Below, piece after piece: positions 40,970 to 54,140 of a DNA stretch of 64,000 nucleotides. Origin of the DNA: Panopea generosa. Lineage: Eukaryota; Mollusca; Bivalvia; Adapedonta; Hiatellidae. A program made the position numbers and the translations under genes. Below the pieces are notes generated by a model, which worked only from the letters and a program-made list of their open reading frames with translations, made no database searches and was not told where the DNA came from. The DNA is taken from the NCBI GenBank assembly GCA_029582155.1, contig CM055909.1, forward strand, positions 49,354,412-49,418,411, written 5' to 3'. The first letter of the stretch is position 1; every line of letters starts with the position of its first letter.

Positions 40970-41145
40970 TAACTTGACACCACTCAGTGGGTAAATTCAG
41001 TTATGTTTTCAATTGAATCAGTAACTTTGTGCATTTTCATGGGTAAATTGAGCAATGTTTTTAAGTGATTCATAGTAACTTTGTGCAATTCCAGTTGGTA
41101 AATTCAGTCATGTTTTCAAGTTATTTTAGTCATTTAGGCTCAAAG
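40970..41145 (+). repeat. 60-bp tandem repeat in the zinc-finger 3' flank
   Basis: Three units with gtaactttgtgcattt, gtaaattcagt and tatgttttcaa. Confidence 0.65.
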
Positions 41146-41600
41146 TCAGTTTTTGTGATCACTGAATATCTGTTGTTTTTCTGTCTGTCTGGCTCCAATA
41201 TTATTCCTTTAGCTTGATCCAACTTAAACAGTTGTAATGTTGCCATAACATATATGATAAAAAAATTATCCCACATGGTTGATAATGGAGTTTAGACAAT
41301 GAATTGTCAGAATTTGTAAAATTGCGTTTTATAATCCTTATTAAAAGTCTAATCTCGGATTCCATCTTCATGGTGTACGACTAATTTACAATTAAACATA
41401 GACATCAGTTGGGTGAATTATGGCAATGCCATTCTTATTATCTTGCCTCAGCTTGGCTTTTCAAGTAACATATATCTTATTTTAGTCTTTTACAATTCTG
41501 TAAAAAACAGTAGGGTCAAACGGGTGCTTGTAGTTTTAGTATTTTAATATACCACATGTTTTATACCAGACTTATTTTCATATTTCCCTTTGTTTAAGTT
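41146..41600. other. No gene seen
   Basis: AT-rich 3' flank of the zinc-finger gene. I found no convincing poly(A) signal. Confidence 0.3.
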
Positions 41601-41616
41601 AATGCGGACATAGTTT

Positions 41617-43280
41617 TTATGCCCCACCAAAAATTTTTGGGATGGCATATAGTAATCGTAGCATCTGTCCAACCTTCCGTCCAGTATTTTGTGTCCAGCC
41701 TGTAACTTTGTCATGCGAATTTTTATGATACTTGCTACAATCAAAACAACATGACAACATGTCGTGAGTAAGACCCACACCCGTACCTCAAAGGTCAAGG
41801 TCACAATTTGAGTTTGACAACACTTTGAGTGTGTGAAATTTCGTGTCTGGCCTGTAACTTTGTTATGCATAAATGGATTTTAATGATTCTTGCTACAAAT
41901 GATCAACATAACATGATTGATGACATATCGCAAGTAAGACCCATACCTCTACCTCAAAGATCAAGTTCAAAATTTGAGTTTGTTTGACAACACTTTGAGT
42001 CCGTGTGAGATTTCGTGTCCGACCTGTAACTTTGTCATGCATAGATGGATTTTATAAATACTTTCTACAAATGATCCACATAACATGATGATGTGTCAAA
42101 GTAAGACCCATACCCGTACCTCAAAGGTCAAGGTCACACTTTGTTTTACAACACTTTCAGTCTGTTTGAGATTTTGTGTCTGGCCTGTAACTTTGTCATG
42201 CAAAGATGGATTTTGTTAATACTAGCTACAAATGATCAACATAACATGATGATGTTTCGCGCGTTTCACCCAGAATCCAATTTCACTGGTCAAAGTCACA
42301 ATTTAACTTTGTTTGATGACACTATCAGTCTGATTGAGATTTCATGTCTGATTTGAAACTTTGTTACCTATGGATAAACTTCAAAAAAACTAGGCTCAAT
42401 TCATCAGCATGACATTACAAAGTGTCACGTGTAAGACCCACATGCATACCACAAAGGTCAAGGTCTTACTTTGAGTTTGTTTGACAACACTTTCAGTCTG
42501 TGTGAGATTTCATGTTTGGCCAGTAACTTTGTTGTGCATAGATGGATTTTATAAATACTTGCTACAAATGATCAACATAACATAAGACATTTTGCACTTA
42601 ATACCCAGACTCCCACTTCAAAGGTCAAGGTCACAATTTAACTTTGTTTGACAACACTTTCAGTCATTTTGAGATTCCTTGTCTGATCTGTAAAACTTTG
42701 TCATCTATGGATAAATTTTAAAAACACTTGGGTCAATTGATCAACATGACATAATTAAGTCTCGCATGTAAGACCCAGAACCTTTCATCAAAGGTCATGG
42801 TCACACTTTCAATTTGTTTGATATTGAGTGTCTGGTCTATGACTTTGTCTTTAACTTGGCTCAATTTATCAAGATGACATGACAACGTGTCATATGAAAG
42901 ACCTAGACCCATACCTTAAAGGTCAAGGTCACACTTTTAGTATGTATGACAACACTTTGTATCAGTTTGAGACATGGATGGATTTCAAAAACACTTGTCT
43001 CAATTTATCAAGTGATCTGTAACTAAGGATTTTAAAATAGCTTGACACAAGTGATCAGCATGTCATGATGATGTTTCACCTGCATTTAACTGTTGAAATA
43101 CATAGACCATTACATCAGATGTTGAGGTCAAGGTTACACAAAGGTCATGGTCATGCTTTAATGTTAAAAACCACATGAAATTGCATGTCTAGTCCATTAC
43201 TCTTGATATTCATGGATACATTGCTACCTATAATAACATATATTGCAATTTTTCACAGACCATTTGGGGGGCATGCGACA
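41617..43280 (-). repeat. About 185-bp tandem array of a mollusc-type interspersed repeat
   Basis: About nine units with ctgtaactttgtcatgcata, acaaatgatcaacataacat, gtaagacccatacc and tcaaaggtcaaggtcaca. Bounded by ttatgccccaccaaaaattt on the left and tttggggggcatgcgacact on the right, which looks like element ends. Confidence 0.85.
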
Positions 43281-43304
43281 CTTACCAGTGACCTTTCTTG
43301 TTCT

Positions 43305-43562
43305 ATTTCCCAATGTTTAAATTAATGCAGGTCTGTTTTCCTATTTCCTAATGTTTAAGTAATTACAGACATTTGTTTCCTACTTCCCAATGTTGAATTT
43401 GATACAGAATTTTTTTCTATTTCCTTATGTAGAAGTTAATACAGACATTTGTTTCCTATTTCCAAATGATGAATTGATACAGAAAAATTTCCTATTTCCA
43501 AATGTTGAAGTTATAACAAACATTTGTTTCCTATTTCCCAATGTTGGAGTTGTTACAGGCTG
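43305..43562. repeat. About 40-bp minisatellite, seven units
   Basis: Unit cctatttcccaatgttgaag then ttaatacagacatttgttt, with shortened copies. Confidence 0.8.
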
Positions 43563-43639
43563 CATTCTACATGTGCTATGGGTTGCATCATCGTAAATAA
43601 TAACTCTTTATATTGTATCATTTATTTAAAAGAAATATA

Positions 43640-44110
43640 TTGAGGTTTTCCACAATTTGAGAATTAGCTTAAAACATTTTTTACTAATATATCATGTCTC
43701 TATATACTCAGTGCCTCAATCTTGCCATAACATAATTTTTAAACATGGCTGGGTAAGACTAAAATACATTTCCTGCATAAAATTGTGTAATATTTTTATG
43801 ACTTATCAAATAAGTCACATGATTTCATTTTGATTCGTTGTACTGATTTGCATATTGTAGAAATTGTTTCATCTGAGAAAATGTCTGAATGACAATGGGA
43901 AGGTCATCAAACTGTATTTAAGTGCTGTCTATTTTACGATTTCATTTCTAGTTTATCACTTTGATTAAAGTATCGATTTTGTCATGTTTTTGGCGGATTT
44001 GATATACCAAACCATTCAGATTTTATTTATTGTATCCATTTTAAAAATGATTTTATTTTTAAAGACATTTATAGCATTATTTCTTGATATACTCCTTTTT
44101 ATCCAAATAG
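43640..44110 (+). mobile_element. MITE-like family B copy
   Basis: aagtcacatgatttcatttt, aactgtatttaagtgctgtc, gatataccaaaccattcaga and the end ttgatatactcctttt. Confidence 0.65.
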
Positions 44111-46339
44111 TTAATTGGGCTGCCCACAGATCTATACTTCTTACTGTTTAGCCTTAAGGTGACTGGAAATAAATCATTTGCTCTCTATGAAGATTTTGTT
44201 GAGAATCTTAACCTGTTTTTATTGTTTAAGACAATTATAGCACTTTTTCCCCTAAAAGTGACGACATGGTTCTCATTATATCCCTTTATGCCATTCAGGT
44301 GATGTGATTTAAATTTGTTATTGATGTTGTTTGTTTTAATAATTAATATACCTGTAGAACAATTTTAGAGTTTCATATAATAAAAATTTGCTCTGATTAA
44401 CAGTTTTTGAATAGCTTCCTTTGCTATAATTTTTTCTTCCCAATCAGGGCTCTGTGTTTGTACCATGTGACCTTACAATATATTTTCTGTTATGGAATAC
44501 AATTTTTTTATATTAAATCCATATTGTATGATACAAAAAAATTCCCATGTCAACTCGATGATAAAGACCGTTGACCGCTAAAAACCAATATCGTAAAATT
44601 ATAATATTATATACAATAGCATGTTCTGGAACTCTTGATACTATATTTAATGTTTATCTCTAGTCATCAATATTTTTTGGTAAAATGTCTTATCATGAAT
44701 ACGGAAGTCTTTCTTAATTGCACTATGTCTTTATTTTGCTAAAATCATCTGAAAATTGGATGAACAGAAATGACATCAGATCATTGACATCATTGACGTG
44801 AATGTTGTCACTCTAATGTTTATATTATTTATATGACTAAGCATGTATTAAGCCTGAACCCAGGCTAAAATTATATTGATGAGTGCATGATCGAGTGTAA
44901 TAGCATTGGACCCATGTTCGGAGGGTCATGGGTTTAATCCAATGTCACTGCTATGTGTGATGCAAGACAACCTTTCCGCATATACTGATTCTGCCTAGGA
45001 AGATTGCAAGTGTGGTTTGTCTAGTTTGTGATAACTTGTTTTATAATCGAAATAAAATTAATAAGGTCAAACTAAAATTATTATATATTTCAGCTAAATA
45101 CTTGCCCCAATCTATTTTTATCTATATTTACGTTTCCTAGTCAGCAGACAACACGCTTAAATCATTGAAATGGAAGAAATGGTTCATGAGGGTATTCTGT
45201 TATGTATAATAAATGTAAAATTATTTATTTGTGATTTATATTATAAGCTAAGGTATAGCATTTCTTGTGTTCCTTGCAAATGATGTAATTTGAACTTGAT
45301 ATGCTTTTGTTTGTTTGTTTGTTTTAACAATTAATTTTGTATAATTTTACAGGTCAGTAAAAAACAATGTTAGTAGAAGAAATTACCTCCTTTGTTGTCA
45401 TTATCATACAGTCGTCATCTGTAGCATTTTGTCTTAACAACGGCCAGTGAATACGTTTCTTTTAACAAATATCTTTGTTTTACTTTTGTAAAATTCCTGT
45501 TTGCTGATGGCACAACATAAACAGGACCTGAAGCATGCATAATGTTGATAAAATAGCACAAATATTTAACAAAGTAAGACCATCCTTAAAAAAATGTTTG
45601 TTTGCTGTGCTCAGACCAAATATTTTTTATGTGGGTAGGGTAGGTAGCTAAAATTTTTTGCCAGATTTTGATTTTTGCATAGTCACTTTAAACAAAACTG
45701 GACAGAAATCATGAAAAAAAATTAAATGCTTTGAAATTCATTAAAATTACGGTAGTAGCAATTTAAGTGAGTAGCACAGCAAACATTTTATTTCAGTAAT
45801 GGCCCTATAATTCAAAATTGATTTCTTGAACTGGTACATAAAAGTAAGTTTTATATTACCGTTATTATGTATTATATTAAATGTTTTTTATGAATAATCT
45901 TAAAATAAAGTCATTGCAATTTCATTTGTTGTTGTTTTTTAACAGTTCTATACACATTTTGTTTGTTTTATTTGGATATTTAGCATTGGCCATCAATGGC
46001 TAACAGATGGTCAGTTAACCTAATTATTGACAATGAATTATATTTTATAATACTTTTTAATTATATTCAATTATATTTTATCATATTATGTGTTTTTTAT
46101 CTAAGCAATTACATGAAAATATCAACAAAGCGAACAATATGAACAATTAAAGGCTCATTAAACTTCAGAAGCGGTTGTTTTCAGTTTAAATTTAAGTCAG
46201 TTTTACTCTTCCAGATGATAGAATACATGTTTATTTGATCACCGAGAAACTTTGCAAACAAAAAAATAAATATAAAGCACATTGTTATTACATAATCAAG
46301 AACAGGTTTTGTTTACAAATTAATATTCGTCTCTTTCCA
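44111..46339. other. No gene seen; SINE fragments
   Basis: At about 44877-44950 a tRNA-like stretch (catgggtttaatccaatg) is probably a SINE head. At 45968-46025 is a reversed S2 tail fragment (ggccatcaatggctaacaga). No coding-like frame. Confidence 0.4.
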
Positions 46340-46752
46340 ATAGAATCACTGTCGATCTCTGCAGAGGGGTAGGAATCCTCCGAATGGGTATCGTGTTCAT
46401 TTTATCCTTTTTTGTCCTGTTCACTATTGTGGTTAAATTATCAACCCCTGTGTGGTTCCAGGGAGCCATGAGTGATGGCAAGAATAGGACCACTGTGGCT
46501 CATGCATGTCGTAAGAAGCGACAAATTGAGTAATAAGATAAAATTTGCTGAAACTCTGCAGTTCTGCAGGTATCAAAGGTTCTAGGTTCATTCTGCATAT
46601 TCTTTTCTTGATGTATTTTTTTTTAATCTGTATGTTAATCTGTTGTTTTTGTACATGTATGGTGAACCTGGAATCTTCTTTCCTGTTGGCGTTGAATAAC
46701 TTATAATGTGTTGGTACGCCGTAAAACCCTATTCATTCATTCATTCATTCTT
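46340..46752 (+). mobile_element. Interspersed repeat family F, copy 2
   Basis: About 90% like 19787-20191 by eye, with the same ends (agaatcactgtc; (cattcatt)n tail). Confidence 0.75.
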
Positions 46753-49060
46753 TCCGATAAACACTTTCGGCAGAAAAAGGGAGTTATAAAGCTTGTTCAG
46801 AAATGCGTTGGTTGGTAATATATGATCTGGAACCCAAGAACCCACCCAATAAATGACATGTAAGCGACAAATCTTCATATAGAATTAAAAATAAAATAAC
46901 TTTTTTATAACTACTAAACAAACCACCTTTGGTAGCCTCTCAATATTGACTGTGATAAAGTGATTTGTGACGACATAGCGCGTGCAATAGTATTGGGCGT
47001 ATATGCAAGGGAGGATCCTAAGCAAGAGTTACCAGACCAAACAAGTATTCCATACTCATTGTTTTTCAGTGCGTATAAATAATATAATGCATACTACCTT
47101 CGATACAGTTTTATTGCAGATATCAATATATATTTTTAAAAAGAAAACCCAATAATGATACATAATATAAGTGAAGTCATAACTTCTCTTATCTTGTAAA
47201 TGAACCCATTGTCTAACAGTTTTAATCCACACAATACCACTGCAGTATTCATTTGTGTAATTCCAAACACTGGCAAAGGTACAGTCAGAAAGCAACTGTC
47301 ATTACGGAATTACAAAAATGTAAACAAAAGTTAAAAGCTTGGTCTGCTTGTCTAAGAAATACACATTTTGATCGAAGTTATTTATTTTTCTCACTTTTTT
47401 AAATACAATCACTTAGGACTCTACAGGAATGGTTTAATCCTTTACTTCATATAGACACCTTTGGACACCTCTAATATTGACGCTTTTGGACACCTCTAAT
47501 AAAGACGCCTTTGGACACCTCTAATATAGAAGGCTTTTGAATTATTGCGTGAATAATGTTTATATTAACTGACAGAGTGGAAAACAGTGCAGGAAGTGTT
47601 CAGATTACTCATTACAAGCAATCTGAACTCTTCCTGCACTGTTTTCAAGGGCTTTCTGTGATTGATGAGGGAAAACAGGTATCTATGGAGTAAAGGGTTG
47701 AGCAATACTACAAACACATTTAGTTACAGTCATTTTTGTTATTATCAAAAAGTGTGCATTTCGGAAGTTTAATGAGGCTTTAATAATTTTGATCATTTAT
47801 ATCAAATCAAACTACGGTAAATCAGTTTTACCAATAAACAGTTTACACTCAGTCAGTCCATCCAGAAATATTATCAAAAGTATCCAAGCTAGATTTGTGA
47901 CACTTTGCATGCTGATAGAGTGCAAAAAGAAGATAATGCAGGTCATTTTATTTTTTTTGGACAAAAATTGTGGTTGCTATGACAACAAAATAGGTAAAAT
48001 TACAGACAAAACCTGGATCCTGTGAATACACAAAAAGAATCCAATCTAAATTTGTGAAACTAAGAATGCGGATAGAGGGCAATAAGGAGATCATGAACAT
48101 CATTTTATTGCTTTTTCAGTTGTACAAAAATAGTGATTATTATGGCGCAAGAAAAATTGGTAAACAGGTAAACTGGTAGGGGACTTTTGAATTGCTTGCA
48201 ATACTCCAGTGTCTTTTTTTTATATTAATTTTATTTATCTTAAATTTTTTTTTTTTTCAGAAAACATAATATGCATTAGCATCCTCAATGAAAACTACAC
48301 ATAATCGACGCTATCAGAATCTTCACTAGAAAATATCAGTTCAGTAAACATGGCTAAAATTTGAGTGGCACCTTTAGTATTTCTTTAAGAACCTTTGAGT
48401 GAATATAATAATTGTGATACTCGTATGGAATCCTTTCATTTCTTTATTAGCTCACCGGGACGAAGTCTGTAGACACCCAGGTTAAACTTTTGCGTACAAG
48501 TTTCAGATATCTATGCAACCACTCATTGGATATGAATGAACTTTGCATATGTGTTTACCATCATCATTGGAACACACAGAGATAAGAACCATAACTCTGG
48601 ATTGCACTTTGGCAAAACTATTATGAAAACAAAAAAAAGCTTTCAAAACAAAAAATGTAGGCTAGTTCCAATATAAATACATGTCATATGAAGAGTGAGA
48701 AGGACGTATATTATATGTGGATAGAGAACATTTCATATCAAAGTTTTTAAAAATAGGGGCAAAACAAGAAAATTATCACCACTAAAAATTAACTTTTTTT
48801 CATTTTTTTTTAATTTAAAACATGAATATTTACCATTCAAGATGTGACCAATTCTTTTCTTTTTATGATACTGAAATCACAAAAATGTGTTAGTTCAGGA
48901 GGAGATGCAAATTGCGAAGTAAACGTTAATATGCAGTTACTTGTCTCTATTTATATGTCCCTCTATTTAAGCTCAACTACAACCTAATACTGTATAGGCT
49001 AGTATTTATTTTTTAGCATCACTTGATTTTCTGACTTAACTGTAATTCTTTAAAACATAG
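46753..49060. other. No gene seen; tandem fragments
   Basis: At 47450-47530 the unit tttggacacctctaatat recurs three times. At 47800-48185 two diverged units (aatctaaatttgtgaaac and aagctagatttgtgacac) form a 180-bp duplication. A hairpin is listed separately. No coding-like frame. Confidence 0.45.
47580..47646. ncRNA. 67-nt near-perfect hairpin (pre-miRNA-sized or foldback)
   Basis: GAAAACAGTGCAGGAAG, one mismatch, then GTTCAGATT pairs with AATCTGAAC..CTTCCTGCACTGTTTTC around a loop of about 13 nt. The size fits a microRNA precursor, but the pairing is more perfect than usual, so a small foldback element is as likely. Confidence 0.35.
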
Positions 49061-49064
49061 TCTG

Positions 49065-49615
49065 CTCTGTCACCATAACTGGGAATCATACAGCGATATA
49101 TCAGAATTTATTGAAATTTTGAAATTGGTTAAAAACATTTTTTTCCAATATACTATGACTATATTTACTCACTGACTGATAATCTGTCTAAACATGCCAA
49201 AATAATATTTTGAAAAGGACTTTCAAAACTTTGGCTTCCACCTAGGTTTGTCTAAAAAAGATTTCCCACTTAAAATGGCAATACCGGTATATATTTTAAA
49301 TGAGTCATGTGATTTCATTTTGATTTCAATTTGATCCATTATACAAGTTTACATGTAGTAAAAATTGTTTCAAGTTAAAAAGAGACAGAATGACAATGCA
49401 AAGGTTGTCAAACAGTATTTAAGTGCTGTCTATTTTTAGAATGGGGATTTTGTTTCAAGTTTACATATTGATTTTGTCATTTATAGTGGATTTGAAGTTC
49501 TGAACTATTCGCTTCATATTTATTAATGATGATGAGATGCTTTGTATCTATTTTGAGAATTATTTTATCTTTAAAGACATTTATAGCATTTTATGTTGAT
49601 ACACCCCTTTCAACA
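49065..49615 (+). mobile_element. MITE-like family B copy
   Basis: It starts gcgatatatcagaattta with attggttaaaaacatttttt, carries agtatttaagtgctgtctat and ends gatacacccctttcaac. The inverted start and end agree with TIRs. Confidence 0.7.
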
Positions 49616-50014
49616 TGGTTGACAGATATTTTTCCACGCAGCATGCCAATATAATAGTATAGTGATGTTTTACGCTCTTTGGAACAAGGGAGGTAACTGT
49701 GACATTTAAATAAAATAGGAATGTTCTGGTTACTTCTCTTAGTACATTAAATATAACATTGAACTGCGGTAGTATTCACCAATATTCTTAGATATGAGCT
49801 TGAATTTCTAAATTTCAACCTTAGATACCTATTTTACCATGACAGAGAAAATATTTATGAGAGTTTATTTAGTTATATATTAAGTGTCCCTACATGCTTG
49901 TAAATTTTGGTATCAACAAAATGTTATGGTCTCTAAGTGTGTTTTTTTAAATTTCATTTTTGAGTTCAAGTCTTAAGAACATTCTTAAGAATGGTAGGTG
50001 AATACCACACCTGA

Positions 50015-50432
50015 TAGTGGCACTGTGTCATAGTGGCTCTGTGTCATAGTGGCATTGTGTCATAGTGGTGCTGTGTCATAGTGGTGCTGTGGCATAGTGG
50101 TGTTGTGGCATAGTGGTGCTGTGTCATAGTGGTGCTGTGGCATAGTGGTGCTGTGTCATAGTGGTGCTGTGTCATAGTGGTGCTGTGTCATAGTGGCGCT
50201 GTGGTATAGTGGTGCTGTGTCATAGTGGCATTGTGTCATAGTGGCGCTGTGGTATAGTGGTGCTGTGTCATAGTGGCATTGTGTCATTGTGGCATAGTGG
50301 TGCTGTGTCATAGTGGTGCTGTGTCATAGTGGCATAGTGGCACTGTGTCATAGTGGCATTGTGGCATAGTGGAACTGTGTCATAGTGGCATCGTGGTGTT
50401 GTGTCATAGTGGCGCTGTATCATAGTGGTGTT
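50015..50432. repeat. 16-bp minisatellite, about 26 units
   Basis: Unit gtggtgctgtgtcata with variants (ggcattg, ggcgctg, gtggcata). The minus-strand frame over it is repeat-derived. Confidence 0.95.
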
Positions 50433-51290
50433 AATGGTCATTGGAATGCTCACAGCAATATTCTTACCTGCCATATGACAACCATTGTTTTGCCAAATGT
50501 GAGCATTTAGGTATTTCATCATTCAATAAAATCAAATTATGTTATAACCTGGAATCAACAAATATCTCTATGGCAACAAACTTTCTTTCTAATTTCTTAA
50601 TAATAAGAAAATGGCATAAAATGTTCTTAATACCTTAGAATAAGCCAAAATATGCAAACAATCTTTGTCCAAATTTTGTTAACACAGATAGGTAATCTAA
50701 AAACACTTTAGTTCGAGATCAAGAAAATATTTATATCATAAAAATTCATGAAAGTTTAAGGGAGAAAAATGGTTGTTTATTGTTATTAATTTTACTGCAA
50801 TATAGTGTTTTTTAGATGTGGGAGTTGGGGAGGAGGTAAAGGTTTTAACTGGAAAATGAAAATTTTGATATCAAATGCTGCAAATAGGAAGCTCTACTAA
50901 ATGTTGATAAAATAGTATACGAAGAATTAATAATAAGGAAAATCAATCATTCAAATTTCACAGCAGCTGATTTTTTTCTCCATAAAATGAGAGGTATATG
51001 TAGCCTTTGATCTATGCTTTATAATGTTTTAAATATGCAAAATAATCTTGAATTTAAAATATTGCAGTTTTCCTTGATTTTTTGTAATCATAAGTACTGC
51101 AACAATTTTAAACACAATTTGCTGGGAATTGTCTTGTTTTATAGAGAATTCCATTGTGCAAAGAAAGAATTTTGATTTGTATTTCTGAGCTGAATGGAGT
51201 TTAGGATATTTGAAAAACGAGATTTTGTAAGCATACAAGAATATTCATAACATTTCAGTTAATAATAATAATTGCTTTTCATTCGCTATA
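50433..51290. other. No gene seen
   Basis: AT-rich, no supported features. Confidence 0.35.
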
Positions 51291-51292
51291 TA

Positions 51293-51680
51293 CAGGCGCG
51301 TAGCGTAGCATACTCAGAAACTCTGCTGAGTAATATTTGAAACTAAAGCCTAAATATTGAAAAGGCTTATTAGTCAAGAGAAGCAATAGAAATGTAACAG
51401 GACGGGGTTACAAATAAGTACATAAAAGTTCCGGATTTAACTGTTTCGTGCATATAGCAACAGTGTTCACTGTGTCTTTTATGTAAAATATCGACCTATT
51501 TAGAATGTGCAGTCTGGGCTGACATTTCCCGATGTAGGTTATATTGTAATGTGTTTTATCCCAATGAAGCATAACATTTGGAAAGTCACCAGGTGTCACC
51601 ATTTCTACTTTCATTTCTAAAAAGTTTTTCAGGGAAAGCGCCCTCTGAGTAACTTGCAAAGTTGTCATGCTACGCCCCTG
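51293..51680. mobile_element. Possible hAT-type MITE, 388 bp
   Basis: Left CAGGCGCGTAGCGTAGCAT; right, reversed, CAGGGGCGTAGCAT. CAGGGGCGTA-like ends are typical of hAT non-autonomous elements. I could not see an 8-bp target duplication. Confidence 0.45.
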
Positions 51681-52109
51681 TTATTAGTCTATGATTCCAG
51701 TGAGTTTTTAGAATAAAAATATTTTTGTTATCTATTCCAATATTTTGTGACTCTTTATGTTTTTAAAACACTAACACACAGAAAGAGTCAGAAAAAAATA
51801 TAAGATATATGAAAAAGGTGGACCTCCATTTCAAAACGTTGTGCACTGCGAGCCAAAGTGTGAAGAGTTTGCATGAGCAGAGACATATAATAAAGTCACT
51901 GGTAGGAGCAAGGAATTATATACAAGTCCTTGGTAGGAGGGAGCAGTTGGCATTATTGGGAGCCTCAAAGTACAAGAAACTTTATTTTGTTTCTGATATA
52001 CAAACATAAAACACTAGCTGTAAAGCTGTTTGCTGACAGTAACAAAGACACATAACATGTTAACAGTTTTTTTATATGTACAGTGTATATACTTACATGC
52101 ATATAGCAT

Positions 52110-52370
52110 TAGCATAAGCAAACACGCACGCACATACATACATACGCACACACATGCATATACATATCCACATACACACTGCCCACATATGCAAACAAAT
52201 ATTTTCATATACATACATACACATATAAACAGCACTCACACATACAAAGTACTCATACATACACAACATATATTCCCATACATATATACAGTACACACAC
52301 TCGCATACACAACGTACATACATTCATATATATATACTCTCACACACACACACACACACATATCCACATA
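52110..52370. repeat. CA/TACA-rich microsatellite
   Basis: Degenerate cacatacatacatac and cacacaca runs, ending in a pure (ca)n near 52343-52360. Confidence 0.9.
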
Positions 52371-52514
52371 TTTGAAGTCTTTAAAATTAAGTCGAGTAAT
52401 TCTATGTACAAGATTTATATTATGATACACACAAAACTTGTATCAACCTTTACATAATATGGACGTGAAGTTTGGAAAATGCCCATTATGGTTTGTCCAC
52501 TGGCTTTGTTAAAA

Positions 52515-52680
52515 AAAAAATTGAATGGGTTTTAATGCAATTTTCAACACATTTCAGGTTATATATGGCACATAAAGTTTTTTGAGTGATTGGGACTCAA
52601 ACCTATGAGCTTAGAATTAAGAGGCAAGTGATCTTGAGACAATGCCTTTTACCACTCTGCCACAGAGAGGACCATAAAAT
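52515..52680 (-). mobile_element. SINE family S1 copy
   Basis: Minus strand: ggtcctctctgtggcagagt (A box), gctcataggtttgagtccca (B box) and 3' end gttgaaaattgcattaaaac. Confidence 0.7.
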
Positions 52681-52730
52681 AAAACAAAAAAAACAACTTA
52701 TTATTGGATGTCATTATATACTTACCGGTA

Positions 52731-53520
52731 AGGCCAAAAGTCTTGCACGGGTTTTCAAATATTCGTCAAATTTCCCCCATTTTATATAGTCTAATTTAAA
52801 ATGGTTAAAAGAGAATGTCCCTTTAATTTTTTTGCTAACTATCGTCGAAATGGAAACATTCACACTGCGATTAAAAAAATTCCCATGAAGTCCGTGTTCG
52901 TCTTAACTAGACATTTTATACTTTTAATTATTGTGTAAGTGTATTCACTAACTATTGACAAAAAACCAAATATGGTGTTTTTTGGATAAATAAATCCGCT
53001 TACGTTAAAATGCACCTAAACGTTGACGAACGTAACCGAGCGTTAGGCCCGTTACAGGCTGTAGTCTCTGCAGCTCAAGTAGCATGGATATTTAATGTAC
53101 ATGAACAAACTATGCGCCGTTTGAGACAGCGTTACGCCGGTTGTCATTTGTAACGGTCGACAATCGTCAACAACTCAAGGCCTTTATCCAACGAGAATGG
53201 GCGGCACTGTCCTCTCAATACATGAGAAGACTCATTAGGTCTATGACAACACGTTGTCAAGAGTTAGTGAAAGCAAATGGAAGACATACATGCTATTAAA
53301 AAAAATATTCTGAATTGATTATTCAGTTCTGACCGTATTGATTATCTACCCTTGCTGGAAAATCCCGATTATCTTGTTTAAGCATGAATGGATTTTGTTG
53401 AAACTTGTACAGAATATGTGAAATGTGCTATTGTTCACCATGACATCAGATTAAAGGTACAATCTCCTATTTTTACTTTTTAATTTACTTTTAAAAGTAC
53501 CCATGCAAGACTTTTGGCCT
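52731..53520 (+). mobile_element. Non-autonomous Tc1/mariner-type DNA transposon, 790 bp
   Basis: The ends are inverted repeats: AGGCCAAAAGTCTTGCACGG on the left, and AGGCCAAAAGTCTTGCATGG on the reverse strand at the right. Similarity extends weakly inward for about 90 bp (the tccctttaat and tacctttaat motifs). The element is flanked by TA on both sides (52729-52730 and 53521-53522), the family's target duplication. Inside is the broken transposase at 53010-53299. Confidence 0.85.
53010..53299 (+). pseudogene. Internally deleted Tc1-like transposase
   Basis: From ATG 53010 the frame reads MHLNVDERNRALGPLQ, then AWIFNVHEQTMRRLRQRY, the N-terminal helix-turn-helix of Tc1-type transposases, and stops at 53151-53153. 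An overlapping frame (53153-53299) reads REWAAL, RRLIRSM, RCQELVKANGRHTCY and stop, the C-terminal end of the same family. The DDE catalytic core between them is missing, so the gene is dead. It lies between terminal inverted repeats. Confidence 0.8.
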
Positions 53521-53522
53521 TA

Positions 53523-54140
53523 AGTATATATGAAGTAAACTCTCCAGAAAATAACTTTATTAAAACACCAAATGCTGCATTCCAGCAAGAAATAAGTGAG
53601 AAGTTGATTATAATGAATGTTTTAGATATTGGTAGATCTAGATCCACCAGGAAGTTATAAACGATAAAACATGACCACATAGTACACCAGTGACATATCC
53701 GCATGTTATTAAGTCGCTGCATACACACAAAAATATGACATGTGTACATGTAGATCTATTTACATTTTACTGCACCAGTCGATTTTTAATGTGGCGCCAA
53801 TACCCTACGCCATTATCCGCTGGTGGTTGGTGGAAGGCGGAATTAACCGATATTATACGATATATGATTACGGAAAATCGGTTGCTATAAATACTTAGAT
53901 TTGTTTACGGAAGTGACGCGCAGTGCTGTTTCATTCCTCGGTGTCCACAATTTCGTAACTGGGTTGTTTTTAAATTTCCAAACGTTTGGATTTAACAATA
54001 TTAAATATACGGTGATTTATATTTAACTGTGGTTTATATATAGTTTAACTGTTTTGATAAAATTTGCCACCCAAAAACTGGAGTATAAAATATTTAATCG
54101 GGATATAAAGACGTTTTGTTAGATTGACAGTTCAGAAATC
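53523..54140 (+). other. Upstream region and probable 5' UTR of the kinesin gene
   Basis: Between the Tc1 element and the kinesin ATG. No TATA box stands out. Base composition becomes less AT-rich near 53790-53960. Confidence 0.3.

Noticed and set aside
50268..50522. Minus-strand ORF rich in His/Asp/Thr/Met
   Set aside because: Entirely produced by the 16-bp minisatellite.
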